Shown here one piece after another: positions 22,906 to 35,859 of a DNA stretch of 64,000 nt; position 1 is the stretch's first letter, and every line of letters begins with the position of its first letter. The position numbers and the translations under genes were made by a program. Where the stretch lies: the NCBI GenBank assembly GCA_036345935.2, contig JADWOT020000031.1, forward strand, positions 295,851 to 359,850, read 5' to 3'. This stretch comes from Taenia hydatigena. Lineage: Eukaryota; Platyhelminthes; Cestoda; Cyclophyllidea; Taeniidae. The notes under the pieces were generated by a model. That model was not told where the DNA came from. It was given only the letters and a program-made list of their open reading frames with translations, and did no database searches.

Positions 22906-24634
22906 CAGATCGCACCGGATCGCACCGCGTGTTAGTGACGCCATCGAATCGAGTCACTTGTTCAGATTAAGAATAAGACCACTAAGTAGTTGGCATAATT
23001 TTCACGGCTTGTCTTTACTAAGCTCAAATAATTGCAGTGCACACTTTGTCAAACACGACAGCTACGCCTAAATTGTGCACATGTGATGATATAAACACGT
23101 CGAAACGGTAGGTGAGGCATTTAATTTTAATCGCACCAGCTCTTTAATGCTGGAAATGGGCATCGCAATTCTGGTGGTAAAGATTTTGCTATTTATCTCC
23201 TAGTTTTGCATAATTGAAATTATGAGCTGACCCATCCGGACGATGAATCAAACCCTTTTTAAAAGCAGCATACAACTGAGCATTTGCTGGAAATGAACAC
23301 GAGACCACTTTAGTCGCAAGGGGCATAGAGAATAGGATGCTTCCTTTTAGATAGAAGGCACCCGCCACCAAGCTGCATTCGTGACCTCGTCAGCTAAGAG
23401 CGCGATCACGAGTGAATCAAAAACACCGCCACCCTCACTAAGCTTTGAAAAGGAACCTTCGAGCATCGCTGCGTTCACCTCACTGAGAATCACATAATGC
23501 TGGGTAAAAGTAATTTTTACTGATGCAAGGAGGAGGCGTCATGGAATACATCCGAGTTTGCAGAACAATTTATTTTTTGCAAACGTTTGGCACTGCATGA
23601 AGAGTTAAGGCGAGAAAATGCGAGCTTGAGGGTCATCACTGAACAAATAAGGGGCACACTTGCATGACCACCCATGGAATTCTTTAATTAACCTAATTTG
23701 TCCCATGTGCAGTAACAAGAGTTGTCATTTAATGAGAGAGTCAGGTCCAATTTGATTAATGCCGTCATTTTGACAAGGCCTTCTTCTTAACTAAGCATTG
23801 AAACAGGGATGATGCCTTATAGGGCTGGCTTGAAAGAAGTTCAAATTTCTTTAGTATCAGCGTAAAGATAGATACATTAAGGGCCAAGACGATCCACTCT
23901 TCACCTTTCAGCTACAGCCGTGCTGAAAATCCAATCATCAAACCAAGGAAAAAGCCGATAGATGCATTGTAAATTTCGACATCATTCTCAAAAACTGAGA
24001 CTGGTCATGGAAGGATAGATGTTCGAATTGTGCACTAAAAGCCTAATGCTAGCCGATTTTAGCTGCATAGGTCAAAAAAATGGAGCGCTGCATAAAATTA
24101 AGTAATTCAACAACCGCATTAATGCCGCTATTTAAGTGGATTAAAGCCCATATTTTGCTGTTTTACTTGTAACAGCTATAGGATTGTAATCGAAGAGATT
24201 CTGCATTCTACGAAAAGGGAAATTCTATAAAATGCTGGCCCTTACTCGGCGATACTAACAGGTTTGACCTTAAATTCAACGAGAAAGTAGATGTTTCTAA
24301 GAGTGACGCCATCACCTACTAACATTGATTGTCAACTGCGTTTCGATTTCTTATGCAAGGTTACTTTAGTTCTTGTCATCCATCACTATACAGATCCGCA
24401 CTCATGTTTTGCCTCTCCTTATTGGCTCCTGAAAAGTCGACATTTGCTCTGGATCTGAAGAACACATCTTGAGTATCATTGTTAAAACTCATAAACAAGC
24501 GTAAGTAGACAACCTTAACCATCTACAGAACTATTCGGTCGCTCAACTGGCCACCAAGCCTGTAGGCTTACGTGGTGTCTACGTTGTGCAGTCACACCCG
24601 TTAACAATCCGGACGACTTCGGACGCGGGGCAGT
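22906..24634. other. No gene recognised
   Basis: A direct duplication of gatcgcaccg occurs at 22910-22930. Otherwise there are no frames above 60 codons and no paired repeat. Confidence 0.55.
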
Positions 24635-25090
24635 GTGTGGGCCACAAGTGGAGAGGATGTCCTTGTGCCCATTGTCGCATCATTTGCATGGAGGGGAAAG
24701 CGGAGGAGTCGAAAGGTGAAGTTTAATGTAGAAACCCAAAAGTGGGACATTGGCGATGCTGAACAAGGGAAACTGGAAACCTTATCATTCAAAAACAAGA
24801 AAGTGGAAAATGTGAGTGCGAATGAAGTGAGAAAGCACACATCGGCAATCAGGAAATGCAGAAAAGAAGTGTGCGCTTAACTTGTGCTGTTTCGACAAAA
24901 GCGCCGGTCGTCTTAGTTGCATATTGGCCTTAGCATTTTCAGCATTTGCCGTTACTGATGCATCCATAACCCCGGAACGGCCCACTGAAGCATTCGCTAG
25001 CTTCACGCTGCATATAGTTGCAAAAGTCCTTGCCCATCCCCTCCTTACATCCACCACATTATTCGCAGATTTCAGCATAGCACCGAGGAC
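24635..25090 (-). pseudogene. Decayed EGF/laminin-EGF-like cysteine-rich segment
   Basis: Reading the minus strand from 25090 downwards in one frame gives closely spaced cysteines: CYAEIC, then CGGCKEGMGKDFC, then ECFSGPFRGYGC, then CISNGKC, with in-frame stops between and after them (CE*CGG, KC*KC*GQY). After frame shifts, 24688-24635 reads CK*CDNGHKDILSTCGPHT. This resembles the C.CNGH...C.P.T start of laminin-type EGF repeats found in MEGF8, laminin and usherin-like extracellular proteins. The plus strand carries long artefactual frames (24635-24880, 24882-25112). The parent gene cannot be named. Confidence 0.45.
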
Positions 25091-27540
25091 TCCGCCACTT
25101 CATACCTCTTGACTCCCTTCCGAGGATAGACGGAGTTTTCAAAACCATGGCACAGTGACTAGGAACATGTGCAGCTGCAGAATACATTCTGACAATCGTA
25201 GCCAGTATTTGTGCCAGAACAACACATATATAATATCATAACTGAAATGTTGATTGCTTTGGGCAACAAAAGCCACCGACTGCAAGACAGCCACACGCAA
25301 TGGCAGAAGTCGTCCCTTACCACATCGCAGTAATGTAGTATTCGACGACCTTGGTATGCTCCTCTATAGTAGTCCACATGCTACTCGTGAACCCAACAGC
25401 AACTATCTTCTGGTGGCCTAAGTAGACCTGCAGACGGAATATCCTAATTGAGAGAGTAAAATTACTCATTTAGAGAAGAGGAGAGTTGGCAATGAGAGCA
25501 CTCAAGAATCAGCACAGTTCTGAGGTACTACTGCTACTGCCGAAGTGGTGTTTTCGAGTACCGGCGACTGAGTACAACATTCCTTGGCAGAGATTAAGGC
25601 ATTACAATAAGACAACACCATAAAAATGGAAGCGTTTCAAAAGGAAATGAAAAACTTCTTTAAACGCGGCAGTTCAGACCCAACAAATACGTAGTCAATG
25701 ATTAACAACTGCCCCAAAAGGGATTTCATTCTGGCTCTGCCATTCTTTTCCAATTAGAATCCAATGCCTTTGCTTGTATTTCAAAACCGATTTGGAATCC
25801 CAATAACAACAAATGACCAAGCTCTTGAATTTGGCTGGTAAGACAGCGTCCAGCCACAAAGTTGTGGAGTCGAAAACACGCGTATCGCCGAACTACACTT
25901 CACAATTCCATCTGGAATAAAATTCGCACAAACCCTATAGGCAAGCTCGATAAGCCTTCCGTGACAAAGAGGTTGATTCAAAAGTAATTCAGTTAATCAA
26001 GCAGATTTCTGCAAAAGAGAAGGCAATGGCATTTTGCCTTGTGTTCGTGACGTGGCTCTTCTGCTTGGCTGGAAAATTTCGTACGGCGCTAAGAGTTGCA
26101 TAGTTTGCATAATCACACTAGCTTAGGTAGATTGATCAAATGGACGAACTTTTGATCAAAAACAAGGAAAAGGCAAGTAGTCCTCATCAGATTTATTGTT
26201 TCAAGTGCAAACAACCGCCTTGCTAAACATGATATAATGATAAGGAACACATGCCACAATAAATGCTGCGTAGCAGCAAAAGTATTTCTGATCAGTGCTG
26301 CAAGGAGCATTTCTGAGGACAATCAAAATGAAGGCTGTAATCAGGGAAGTATCACACTCACATAGCTGGAACGGTCATTTCATTGGCCAATTGGTACAAC
26401 TCAAGGACACGCATAAAACCGAACGATCCTGCTCAGCCTCCCAAGCAATGGCTGCACCCATGCTTTCTGCCGCAAGATTGTCTGCATCGCAATTATGGAT
26501 GCATTCGATGGAGAAATGACTTTAACAGATGGCTTTACACCCTCCTACTCTGACACCTCAGCAATCGCTGTGTTTTATCCACCAGAAAAGAAAACGATGT
26601 ACAACAGCTGGCCAGCATGAAAACGGCACACGCAACAATTCTAGCTAAATGCATTTATGTCCCGAGTTAGTTTAAAGTCTTGTTGATGAATGATCGCAGG
26701 ATGTTTAAGCTCGTCGGGCTATCTCATTTCGTGAGGATGAGAACACTTCGGTAGAAGCCATTTTAGAGATATTACTGCTCTCTCGTTTACCTATGCAAGC
26801 AAAGGCATCTTGCATATCAAGAACTAAGTTGGCAAAATTTAGCAAAAAACTGCAACAAGCATTCAAAACAGCAAAAGAATTCTGAATACGCATTGTGATT
26901 ATTGCTCAAACAAAGAGAACATGAAGCGTGACAGCAAAATGTATGCGTTCTCCCGAGCATCTACTCCACAATAGGCTCTTCATACATCGACCAAATCAAC
27001 ACTAACGATGGATAACAGGATATTTGCTGAAGACTATCGCAGAACTAAATAAGCTCTAGCTTTATCTTTTTCATATAATCGGATAAAGTAGCATTAGCAT
27101 TATACTTGTTATTTTTCAGCTTTTATGCCTCTATAATCTCCCCTCATGATATCTGTCAGAAGTTATCCATGATGCAGCAATATCCTATGTCCCATTTCTA
27201 ATAAAGACAGATGAAAGAGATCCCAACGACGCGTGCTTGGCATCTGTTCTTTATTACTATTTGAAGCTCCTTAACCGTCGGCCAGTGCTCCAATTCCGTT
27301 GTGAAAATTTTCCCCAAGCATTTACACAAACCATTATGCAGCTTACTGCCATCTGGGACATTAGGCTGATTCGATTTTTAGGTCTTTTAAAATAGAAGTG
27401 TCGCATACAATTTTGGTTCAAAAAGGAAAAAGAAACCCAACTATCGACGCGTGTTCTCTCAGACTTTTTGCCAAAGCATTCTCTTCGAATGCACAGTAAT
27501 CACAACTTGTTAATTTTGGCGCGTAAGATTGCTGTTAGGC
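25091..27540. other. No gene recognised
   Basis: Open frames are all below 75 codons and anonymous. No tandem structure was seen. A weak upstream extension of the following repeat may begin near 27390. Confidence 0.5.
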
Positions 27541-27905
27541 ACCACAGAATTAAGAAGATTCTGAGCAAATATTCCCACCACTTGCAAATCGAATGGAAAA
27601 TGATAGATTGCTGCTTTCTGTTCCGCCACTTCTGCTTCTAGTCGAGATTACCCTCAATATACTGTGGTAAATGATAGAACAGCTCTACATGAACGTAAAA
27701 GTAAACTAAACAAAAACGCAGAATTTTAACGAATTTTAGATCAGAATAAAATTATATTATAGGAGATCTGTATTTTCAGTACCGCAGAAAGCCAAGGACT
27801 AGGGCCTTCATCAGGTTGCACATAGGTAAAAATGGTGAAATATGAGGTCTGGTACTTTTGGTGCTTTCGTTTTCCCACTCTAAACCAATTTGCTTGCATA
27901 CGAAG
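27541..27905 (+). repeat. Tandem segment, copy A (partner 28385-28765)
   Basis: It matches 28385-28765 in order and orientation. Blocks include cgaat followed by aaatgatagattgctgctttctg against aaataatagattgatgctttctg, then cttctgcttct, later tttagatcagaataaaatt against tttagatcagaatgaaatt, and at the far end the acttttggtgctttcg block. The offset is about 840 bases, so the pair is an old direct duplication with about 480 bases between copies. Confidence 0.55.
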
Positions 27906-28384
27906 AGAATTAATAGTCATTATTATGCATGTGCAATGTCACGCAGATGCACCAAATTAAACTACAGAAGTTGATACGACCTAAACTGGCAATTTTAATA
28001 CGCATACTGCCACAACTTGTTGCAAAATAAACAAACCTCTGAGTCCCAAACTTGACCAGCTTACGACTAAAAGAGACACATAATTCCGCATCAAAATGAA
28101 CATGCTCCTTGCATTCAAATTTTCGCAATTAAATCAGCTCACATTAGAGGAACCTAAAATAGCAAAAACAACACGAGTACTGTTATGGGCTGTTGCAAGG
28201 GTGAACAAGATTCTGAGACCCAAATATTTCTTCATACCATCCAGAACTACATTGGTAAGGTTTGGCTCGATAACTGCTACATGCGGGCAGAAACGAAAAA
28301 CAGCCTATTTCCAATTAAGGTCACATCTGTCCAAAGTATGCAGCAAAATGCATGATGTCTCACAACAGTCTCTTTATACACTGA
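27906..28384. other. Between duplicated segments; one 115-codon frame
   Basis: The plus-strand frame 28096-28443 (115 codons) spans most of this gap and enters copy B. It is basic and rich in K, T and L. Copy A does not preserve it, so it is unlikely to be coding. Confidence 0.4.
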
Positions 28385-28765
28385 CAGAAACCACACTGAC
28401 TCATTACAAAACTCCCACTATTTGCAGACCGAATAGTAAATAATAGATTGATGCTTTCTGCTGTCTTCTCCGCTTCTTCTTACCCAAATTATTCACAATT
28501 ACTTGCGGACAGATTTAATTGTTGAGTGAGTTACAATACAAGTTTCCCACGCAAGCACGGAGGCAAGCCTATTGTTAATGCCTATCTATTACGACTTTTA
28601 GATCAGAATGAAATTTCAATAGAAGGAGTCTGCCTTTTAAGCTTGTACGAGCCAGCAGCCAAAGCCTTGTTTAAAATGCTTCGAGATGTAAATCGTAATA
28701 TATGCAGCGCAGCACTTTTGCTGCTTTTTCTCTTTAAAGAAATTTGATTGCGCGTAGGTGGAATA
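28385..28765 (+). repeat. Tandem segment, copy B (partner 27541-27905)
   Basis: Second copy of the duplicated block. The shared tttagatcagaat anchor lies at about 28600 here and 27735 in copy A. Divergence is substantial, and neither copy has an open frame that is kept in the other. Confidence 0.55.
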
Positions 28766-29014
28766 ATCAGCCCTCGCTTTAAGCATGCACTGCCTTATAA
28801 ATGCACGACCTAACCGACGAGACAAGGCTTATTGCTAATTAGATCCTACTAATGAAGGTAGAAGGGGAAAAGTGGCTGATTTATAACTAAAACCTTTTAT
28901 CTTCCGACACAAAGGCTTCTAACCACGTTTTGGCAGTAGGTAAGTACTTTGGCTTAAATAATATGCTCTGCATATTATGCACGCGTGAGTATTATAGCGA
29001 TTCTAATAAAGCAT

Positions 29015-29425
29015 CCGTATCCGTGTATTACTGCTGGAAATATTGGTAATGAACAGTAATTTTGATTTGTCTAGTGAAAGGACATCATTGGTTACTTTGC
29101 GCATAAGTAGTACAATAAGAAATTATAAAATGCAATTTATTCTTACCTGAGTTATCAGAGAAGTAGTGGCTTATGCCAATCAAAATATATTCCATTAACT
29201 CCACACAAATTCCTGTGAGATTCAGGACCTGCGAAGCCATTTTTACGAACTAGTGCCCAGTATTTTTGATAAGTTACACTCTCTTGGAGAAAAGAGTCCC
29301 TTCTGCCGAATTTTTGTCGTTTCCGATGCAGTGACCAGTTCAGCACCTTATAGGAAGAATAAGCAATGTCACCGATGGTGACCTTGAAAATAATTAGCAG
29401 GTTGGCGAATTTAAAGACTTGGTCC
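29015..29425 (+). repeat. Dispersed repeat, copy A (partner 59190-59660)
   Basis: It shares with 59190-59660, in the same orientation, aattataaaatgcaatttattcttacctgag here against attacaaaacacaattcattctgacctgag there. Further shared blocks are gcca, the acacaaat and tgtg segments, gccattttta/gccattttca, and a terminal accgatggtgacc against accgctaatgacc. Similarity covers about 400 bases. The overlapping minus-strand frame (29155-29433) is not kept in the partner. Confidence 0.6.
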
Positions 29426-31368
29426 GGATTCAAACGATAGCAAAATATGGTTGATTCGTTAAATCATACCCTTTAATTTCTGACTTTATTTAAATAATGC
29501 GTGCAGTAGTTGGTTTAACGCATGTTTCACATGTTCATATAATTTAATTTTTACTCCAAAATCTACCAATAATCCATACGTTCTAGTTGCTTAAATCGCA
29601 GTTATATCTTCAGATGAAATGCGGCAACGGTGTCAATTATCTGCTTTCCCTAAATTTAGTCCCACTACACATCTTGCAGTGATCCTCTTATTTTACATTG
29701 CCATTATGCCTCGCATTACTTATCATTAACAAGATCATATTGATATTGAAGAGGATCTTTTGTCTAAACCTTTGCCAGCATTATTAAATGACAGAAATAA
29801 CTCAATATTGGATACACCCTCCTATAATATTGTGGGTGTAGCTACAGTGTAGTACTTGGCTTGTTTGGACTGCCAGTCTTGGTCAGGGTCAAAGAGGTGG
29901 CCATGTTGCTGGTCTTTGAGCCATGCCAGAAGATCATTTCCTTCTGTCTGTTAAATATATATATTCTATCCTTGCATTCTTCCTTCTTTTGCCTTCAAGG
30001 GAGCCTCGGGACCCTACAATAGCTTTATACCGACGCCTAAGTATTAAATGCGTGCGTCGTTTTTAAAAAAAAGTTAAGCTGCAAGTGGTTGCTCATTTGA
30101 CGCTTCTTCCTCCTCATATGGTGAACAGTGTCATTGACACTAGTGAATTCGCGGACCGTCAGCTCAATCGTTTGTCTTCGTCTCCTTCGATTCTCCTAAA
30201 CTTTGAGTCCTATAAATCAAGTAAATCATCAAAGCAATCATGATAAACTGTTTTGCTAGTCCACTCAAGAACCTTGATCTTCGTTCACGCCCAATTCTCA
30301 AAGGTAGCACTTATTACATAGCAAAGTGCTAGAAATTTGCTCACTGATCCAGAGGAAGATATAAGTGCAAGCGCCGAGAGAGTTTATGAAGGCGGTTCGC
30401 ATAGGTCCTCTTTTTAGCAGACGACTCTAATTCCTACATTTCATGATCAGGTCTGATTGTTACCCTTATTTCTGTCTGTTCCACTCAATTTTATCGGATT
30501 CGATTTTAAAATAGGAGCAGTAGTGGTAGAGATTATTTCGAGGAGGGGTAAGTGTAAGTCAATAAGTAGGCTTTCCTTAAATCCTTTGATCAAACAAATA
30601 AGTAGCAGCAGTGATCCCCTGCGATCGCTAATGTATAAGCGTTGCATTCCAAAATGCCTCAAATTCTTTTTTAAGGTCGTTAGAATAGGCACGTCAATGT
30701 CTGTTCGCTATATGTCCTTCTCCATCAAGTTATGGTCTGCTATAGATGGGTTTGAGCATCCCCTAGATACTGTTACCTCTTCACAAAATGCCCACGCTTG
30801 AATTCCCTCACTTTAAATTAACCGCTTTCCTTTTAAAATAAGTGCTCATCAACAAGCAGCGTGCGCTCGAAATCTTTTCCGTAATCTGACAGTACAGTAA
30901 AAGATTAGACAGTTGTCATTATCTGCCTTCGTAAAACCACATTTGACATTTTTAAATAAAATAGGCGCATGCATTTGCAGCCCGTTGCTTCCATGTCTTC
31001 ACCAGCAGCTCAAAAATTTCATTGTAACAATTAAGTGTCTTCAGAGCCCACCAAGTGTCGGTAGTAAAAAGAGAAATTTAATGGTAATGGATTTTACCGT
31101 CGTGGTTTTGGATGATAGGCGAGGGTTTTTTTGCTGGCAGCAGTCAGTAGAACAAAAAATTTTGGCTGCGTTTACCCTCTTCAGTCCAAAACATATTAAG
31201 AGTAATTTAATGTGATGGTTTACTCGAGCAGAATCCACAACGGCATTTACTGTCCTCTAGTGTCGCTCCTCTGGCCATAAAGATATTTTATGATAAGGTA
31301 GCTTTTGCTAAAGTCTTCTTATAACTGAGCGATTTTGCTAGCGTTTAAAAAGCCACCTCGCTGCGCCA
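29426..31368. other. No gene recognised
   Basis: Two plus-strand frames of 114 and 100 codons (30457-30801 and 30913-31215) have starts but no recognisable domain. The second is followed closely by stops in all frames. A run of nine A lies at 30065-30073, the longest homopolymer noticed in the window. Confidence 0.4.
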
Positions 31369-31408
31369 CTTCCTTCTACGACTTCAAGTCGAAGGTCGTA
31401 GCAGGAAG
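31369..31408. other. 16-bp imperfect hairpin
   Basis: The stem pairs cttcct, ctacgac and ttc on the left with gaa, gtcgtag and aggaag on the right, with one mismatch, one bulged base and a five-base loop. It is the strongest short hairpin I noticed. At 40 bases it is smaller than a usual animal microRNA precursor, and the flanks do not extend the pairing. Confidence 0.6.
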
Positions 31409-34400
31409 ATAATGGGGAATGACGACCACATGTGATCGTAAAAAGTCACAGCTGAATGGTTTGATGGATGTGTGGTTGAGATTTCCATGGGCCGCACTCT
31501 CAAAGCGCGCCCCTTTGCTAACTCATTGACGCTGGTGGATCGATGGATCGATAAGTGCATGCACTGTGTCTCCGTCGCACTTGGGTAACCCCGTCAAACA
31601 GGCAATCGATCGACAAAACCCATTAACCAGGGCAAAATCTCATGCGTGGATGGCGAGTGGGGTGAATAAATGAAGGCACAAATGATAAAATACCATATTC
31701 TGCTCAACTGTGCATGAATTAATCTGAATCTTAGTTTTTTTTGAACTTCCTTCTGCCTTGCTGTACATTTCTTCTCCATTCTGTAGCATCCCGCATTCCA
31801 TGCCCGTCAGAATTTGGAAGCAATGAAGACGCAAATAGACGAGGCACAGTGTCGGCACTGCTACCTCTTGAAGTCCGCAACGCCTTCAAGGTGCCGATAA
31901 GATCATCAGTAGTGTGATCGTCGCGTATTGTTTACTGTATGTTCTCAAGTCATGTTCTTCGACAAATTTAAAGCCTGTTCTGAGATATATTTATGGGCCA
32001 TTGTTGGGCTGCACATGCATGAGATTGTATCTTAAGAACATCTTGAGCATAGTCTATTTAAGTAAGCTTTTCAAATATTGTAAATTCCTTTTGGCGGATG
32101 GTGTTCCAGCTTTTATAATCGTTACTCGAAATCGTCATCAAGGGACCCCATAAGATGACCGCATTGCTTGTTCTTTTCCGATTTTCGAAGCATTAGACAT
32201 GGCGAGACTGGCAAATATAATGATGTAATGCTCATGCCCAGTTAAGCCTAAAGAGTGAGTGAGAACGCTGCTAATGAGGAGCTCAGATTTGTCTGAAATA
32301 GGTGAGGAACTTAAAAATTTAGATGTTGATACTCTGCTTATCATGGATGCAAATATCTGAGTATGCATTTCAAAGCCCTAAATTAAACATTTAGGAACTT
32401 TGATGGCCATCTCACTTGAACACATCAGGCCATTTATAAGGGACATCTAGGAATGCAAATAGCTAAGAAATGATAGGTGCAGCATCTCATTGCGGATGTC
32501 TTAGAGAAATCTTAAAATTTTTTCATTGGCATTGAGCAGGTAGGAAAAGGAGGAAATAAAGGATAACCGAAAAATTGAAAGAAGAAGGAAAGTTAGTGGA
32601 GAAGGGGAAAACGAAAGGTAAGAATGAGAACGGGAATGAGGACCGGCAGGAGTCGGGGGATTAAGGTATATAGATGTCATTGGAGAAGTGAGGAGACGGT
32701 GTCTAGAAAAGACAGGTGTTGGAACAGGTGGACTGACCTTGTGAAAAGGCAGATTTGGCATTGTTGGAGGAGGAATGGCTATAGCCTTGTGTAAGCATCC
32801 TTTTATTTCCATCGATTGTATTCATTTTTCTTTATCATTGCACCTTCTCTTCTCATCACTTTTCACCCTCTTTCAATCATTGCTTGAATGAATTCGGTAA
32901 TCCATTCGATATCTCTTTTTTACTGAAGCCAGCACAACCACCGCAGTTGTAAAGCAGAGGCAGTCAGGCAAAGCTTTGTCAACTAATCGAAATGCATGTT
33001 GTGCGCATATTAAAGGCATGCATGCCTTTTATAAAGAAATGTACGTGATTAATACCCATTTGTTCACAAAGAGCAAAAGAAATCGCCTCAGCAAAACTGC
33101 ATAAAGGCTTAAAATCGAAATGTTCTAAGAGTATGCACCCCTAATTACTCAATCTTAACAACTCGCGTAAGGTAAAATATTGGCACAAAGGAGTGCCTAC
33201 AGTGCAATGTGACATTGTCAAGGACTAAAATTGAGTCATGTCCTTAGTAAAGGCATGGATATTCATGGCTAGATTTGAAGAAACGGGTGTAGTATATAGG
33301 GTGTGCAACTGCTGGTTCTGGTTACGATCACTTAAGTGGTCCTATGGCCACTTCCAGGTGAGGAGGCCTCTAGGTCATGCCGGCAGCTCAGAGTCCTTTC
33401 TGTTCAGCGAACATATTCTTTTGCTTTCAAGAAAGACTCAGAACGCTACAGTGGTGGTGTTAGGGATAATAAGATAAAAGCGTTGCCTCCGAATTTTCTT
33501 TGAACAAGTCAATGCATAAATGAATGAAAAATTTCGATTAAACACGGCTACACAAGTGTACTAATTAATATATTCGGTTCAAAACAAGTTTGCGTTATAT
33601 AATCATGTGGAATACAAAAATTAAATCAAATATACCATGCACCACTTTAAATCAATTAAGTGCAAATTATGAAAGCAATATACAAAAGCCATATTTTGGC
33701 CGCTGTTAGTACTTTCGTATTAGGAAAACAAGCCTTTAAGCTAACTTATTTGCTCGTCATTTTCAAAGTCATTGGCAGTAGTAGTGCCGTTCCTCCTGTC
33801 GCTGTATTGGAACCTATAAAGAGATAATATATCCAAACTATCAGGGATTATTTGAAAGCAACGGTATTTGGTTCTTCAACTTACACTGGGATGCATCTTT
33901 CTTCACTAGCATCTATATCGTTGAGCATGGACTAATTGAGTAACTACATGGAATCAGAATTCTGCCTATGCCATTACTTCGCATACAACCCAGGTAAGAA
34001 CAAACAGCATTCTATGGCTTTTGTCACGTTTTTCTTCCAAAATAAGTAATGATAATCAGCTGTCAGATAATTTTACTCTACAATTTATTGTTTTCTACTA
34101 CTATTGCAAAGCAATAGCTGCTTTATTTAGGTGGTTAATGCAGGCTAATAAACAAGTCTATAGAACACGCAGATAGCGTCAGTGAAATCAAAGTATCTAA
34201 GAGATAGAGAATTTAAGTAAGGCATCTTTTATATAAAGTAAATAGAATTAAAAATCAAATCAGCCGCTGTCTTCATTCAACCATAATGGAAAGAAACGCC
34301 AGTTTTTATCGGTGCCCAGCTGGAACCATTGCAACTCCGTTCATGAGTACCCGTGCTGAATTATTAAGGAATGAAGGAAGGATAAAGTATCAGCTGCGCT

Positions 34401-34639
34401 GCGTTCCAAACTTCTCATGCTTTGGTCTAGAAATAATCTGGCATGCTCTAGCTGTTGTTGTAGTATGGTTAAATATGGTACTTACTTTATCCATTTTGTG
34501 TCAGTTTTATTCAGCTTTGAAATCCCAAGGCTTCCGGTCTTCTGCAACTGCTTTTGGCGTTAATCAATAGCAAACTGGTTTGGGTAAAAGGATATTTAAT
34601 TTAAATTTTTAAGGGAACGAAAAATGGTCCCGCCAAGTC
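31409..34639. other. No gene recognised; purine-rich tract at 32540-32650
   Basis: A G/A-rich run at about 32540-32650 creates an S/P/L-rich minus-strand frame of 103 codons (32501-32812). That is a composition artefact. Frames at 33238-33477 and 34286-34570 on the plus strand are anonymous; the second has a hydrophobic stretch near residues 50-70. No paired repeats. Confidence 0.4.
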
Positions 34640-35790
34640 GCTAGGCTTTGTATAATTTGCTTTGATTCAGCCTTACTCAGAAAATGCATCCTACGGCCTT
34701 TTGTCATTTGCAAGTAATTCATGATATTCTCAAGTTATACGGTGACGACTTAGATTAGTTGCGGATGGAACTGCATCAGTTTTATTATGCTGCTGCGCCG
34801 CAATCCATCAATCTTGATTTTGGCCATGATCAGAAAAGAAATTCTGCGGCCTCCTGTTTAGTGTCAATATATTTAGAGGTTCTCGATTTAAGCAGTAAAC
34901 ACTTAGTCTCGGTCGAAGCGTGCTGAGATTAGTTTGGGAAAAGAACCGAAGATAGTCAGGTAAAGTCACTGCTCTCCAGGGCATTATTTCTGATGTAGCC
35001 TTAACCAAAATATGAATTCTACGGCCTCTTGTCTTGTAAAATTATATGTAATGTTCACGAGTTAAGCGACGGCGACATGATTTTAACTCGACTCACATCC
35101 AATTTATTTAGGAAAGATATCGAAAATATTTGGTTACATCTTTGCGCTCGATCTCATTCCTTTTGATTTAGCCTTTATTAGCCAAAGATCTCTGTGAACT
35201 CTCGTCTAATGTTATTGTTTCCTGATGTTCTCAAATTAAATAATGCCGCTTGGGTTTCATTCGACGCGTTTAAATTTTATCTTGGGATTAGAGTCAGAAA
35301 TAGCCAGGTTATGTCTCCCATACAAAACCCTTTGCGTTTGATTTTAGCCTCGATCAGAAAAGGCAGTCCGCGACCTCTCGTCTACTGTTACTGTTTCCTG
35401 ATTTTCTCGTCCCATGCGATGCGTGTTAAGTTTACGTTAGTAAAGTAACCGAAATTAGTCGTTTCATGTGGCGGCGATCTATTTGGTTGCCTTTTATTAA
35501 GCCCTAATTAGGATAGGGAATGCGCGGCGCTTTGTGTATCATAATCCTTTTTTCTGACTTAATTAATGCCACTTTAGTATCGGTCGACGCTATTTGAATT
35601 TTCTGTAGGAAAATGAACCGATGATAGCCAGGATATATCGCTGCGCTCTCGTTAACTGCATTCCGATTCCGTCTTGATCAAAGTAGTGAATTTTTAATCA
35701 TTTACATTTGTAGTTTTATTCTGATGTTCGCTAATTAATTAACGTTGATTTAATGCTGCATTTAGAGCTCATATTTTTAATGGAATTGAA
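34640..35790 (+). repeat. Highly decayed satellite, about seven units of 153-176 bp
   Basis: An anchor reading agcc, then atcagaaaa, then cggcctct.gtct recurs at about 34669, 34823, 34997, 35170, 35346, 35499 and 35669, giving spacings of 154, 174, 173, 176, 153 and 170. Between anchors each unit repeats a tgatgttctcaa-ttaa block, a tcggtcgacgcg block and a gaaccgaaaatagtcaggt block. Neighbouring units differ by roughly a third, so this is an old array. The period is close to nucleosome spacing, as in many animal centromeric or heterochromatic satellites. Confidence 0.75.
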
Positions 35791-35859
35791 AATAGCTCAT
35801 CTATGTCGGTTCAATCTGTTGTATCCCTTCCATTTATGTTTAATGAAAATTGGACCTTA

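Noticed and set aside
22908..22930. Tandem gatcgcaccg doublet
   Set aside because: Only two 10-base copies, too short to distinguish from chance.
30590..30620. Possible third copy of the 5160/9660 repeat (tttgatcaaacaaataagtagcag)
   Set aside because: The match to 9671 is limited to about 25 bases and neither flank continues.
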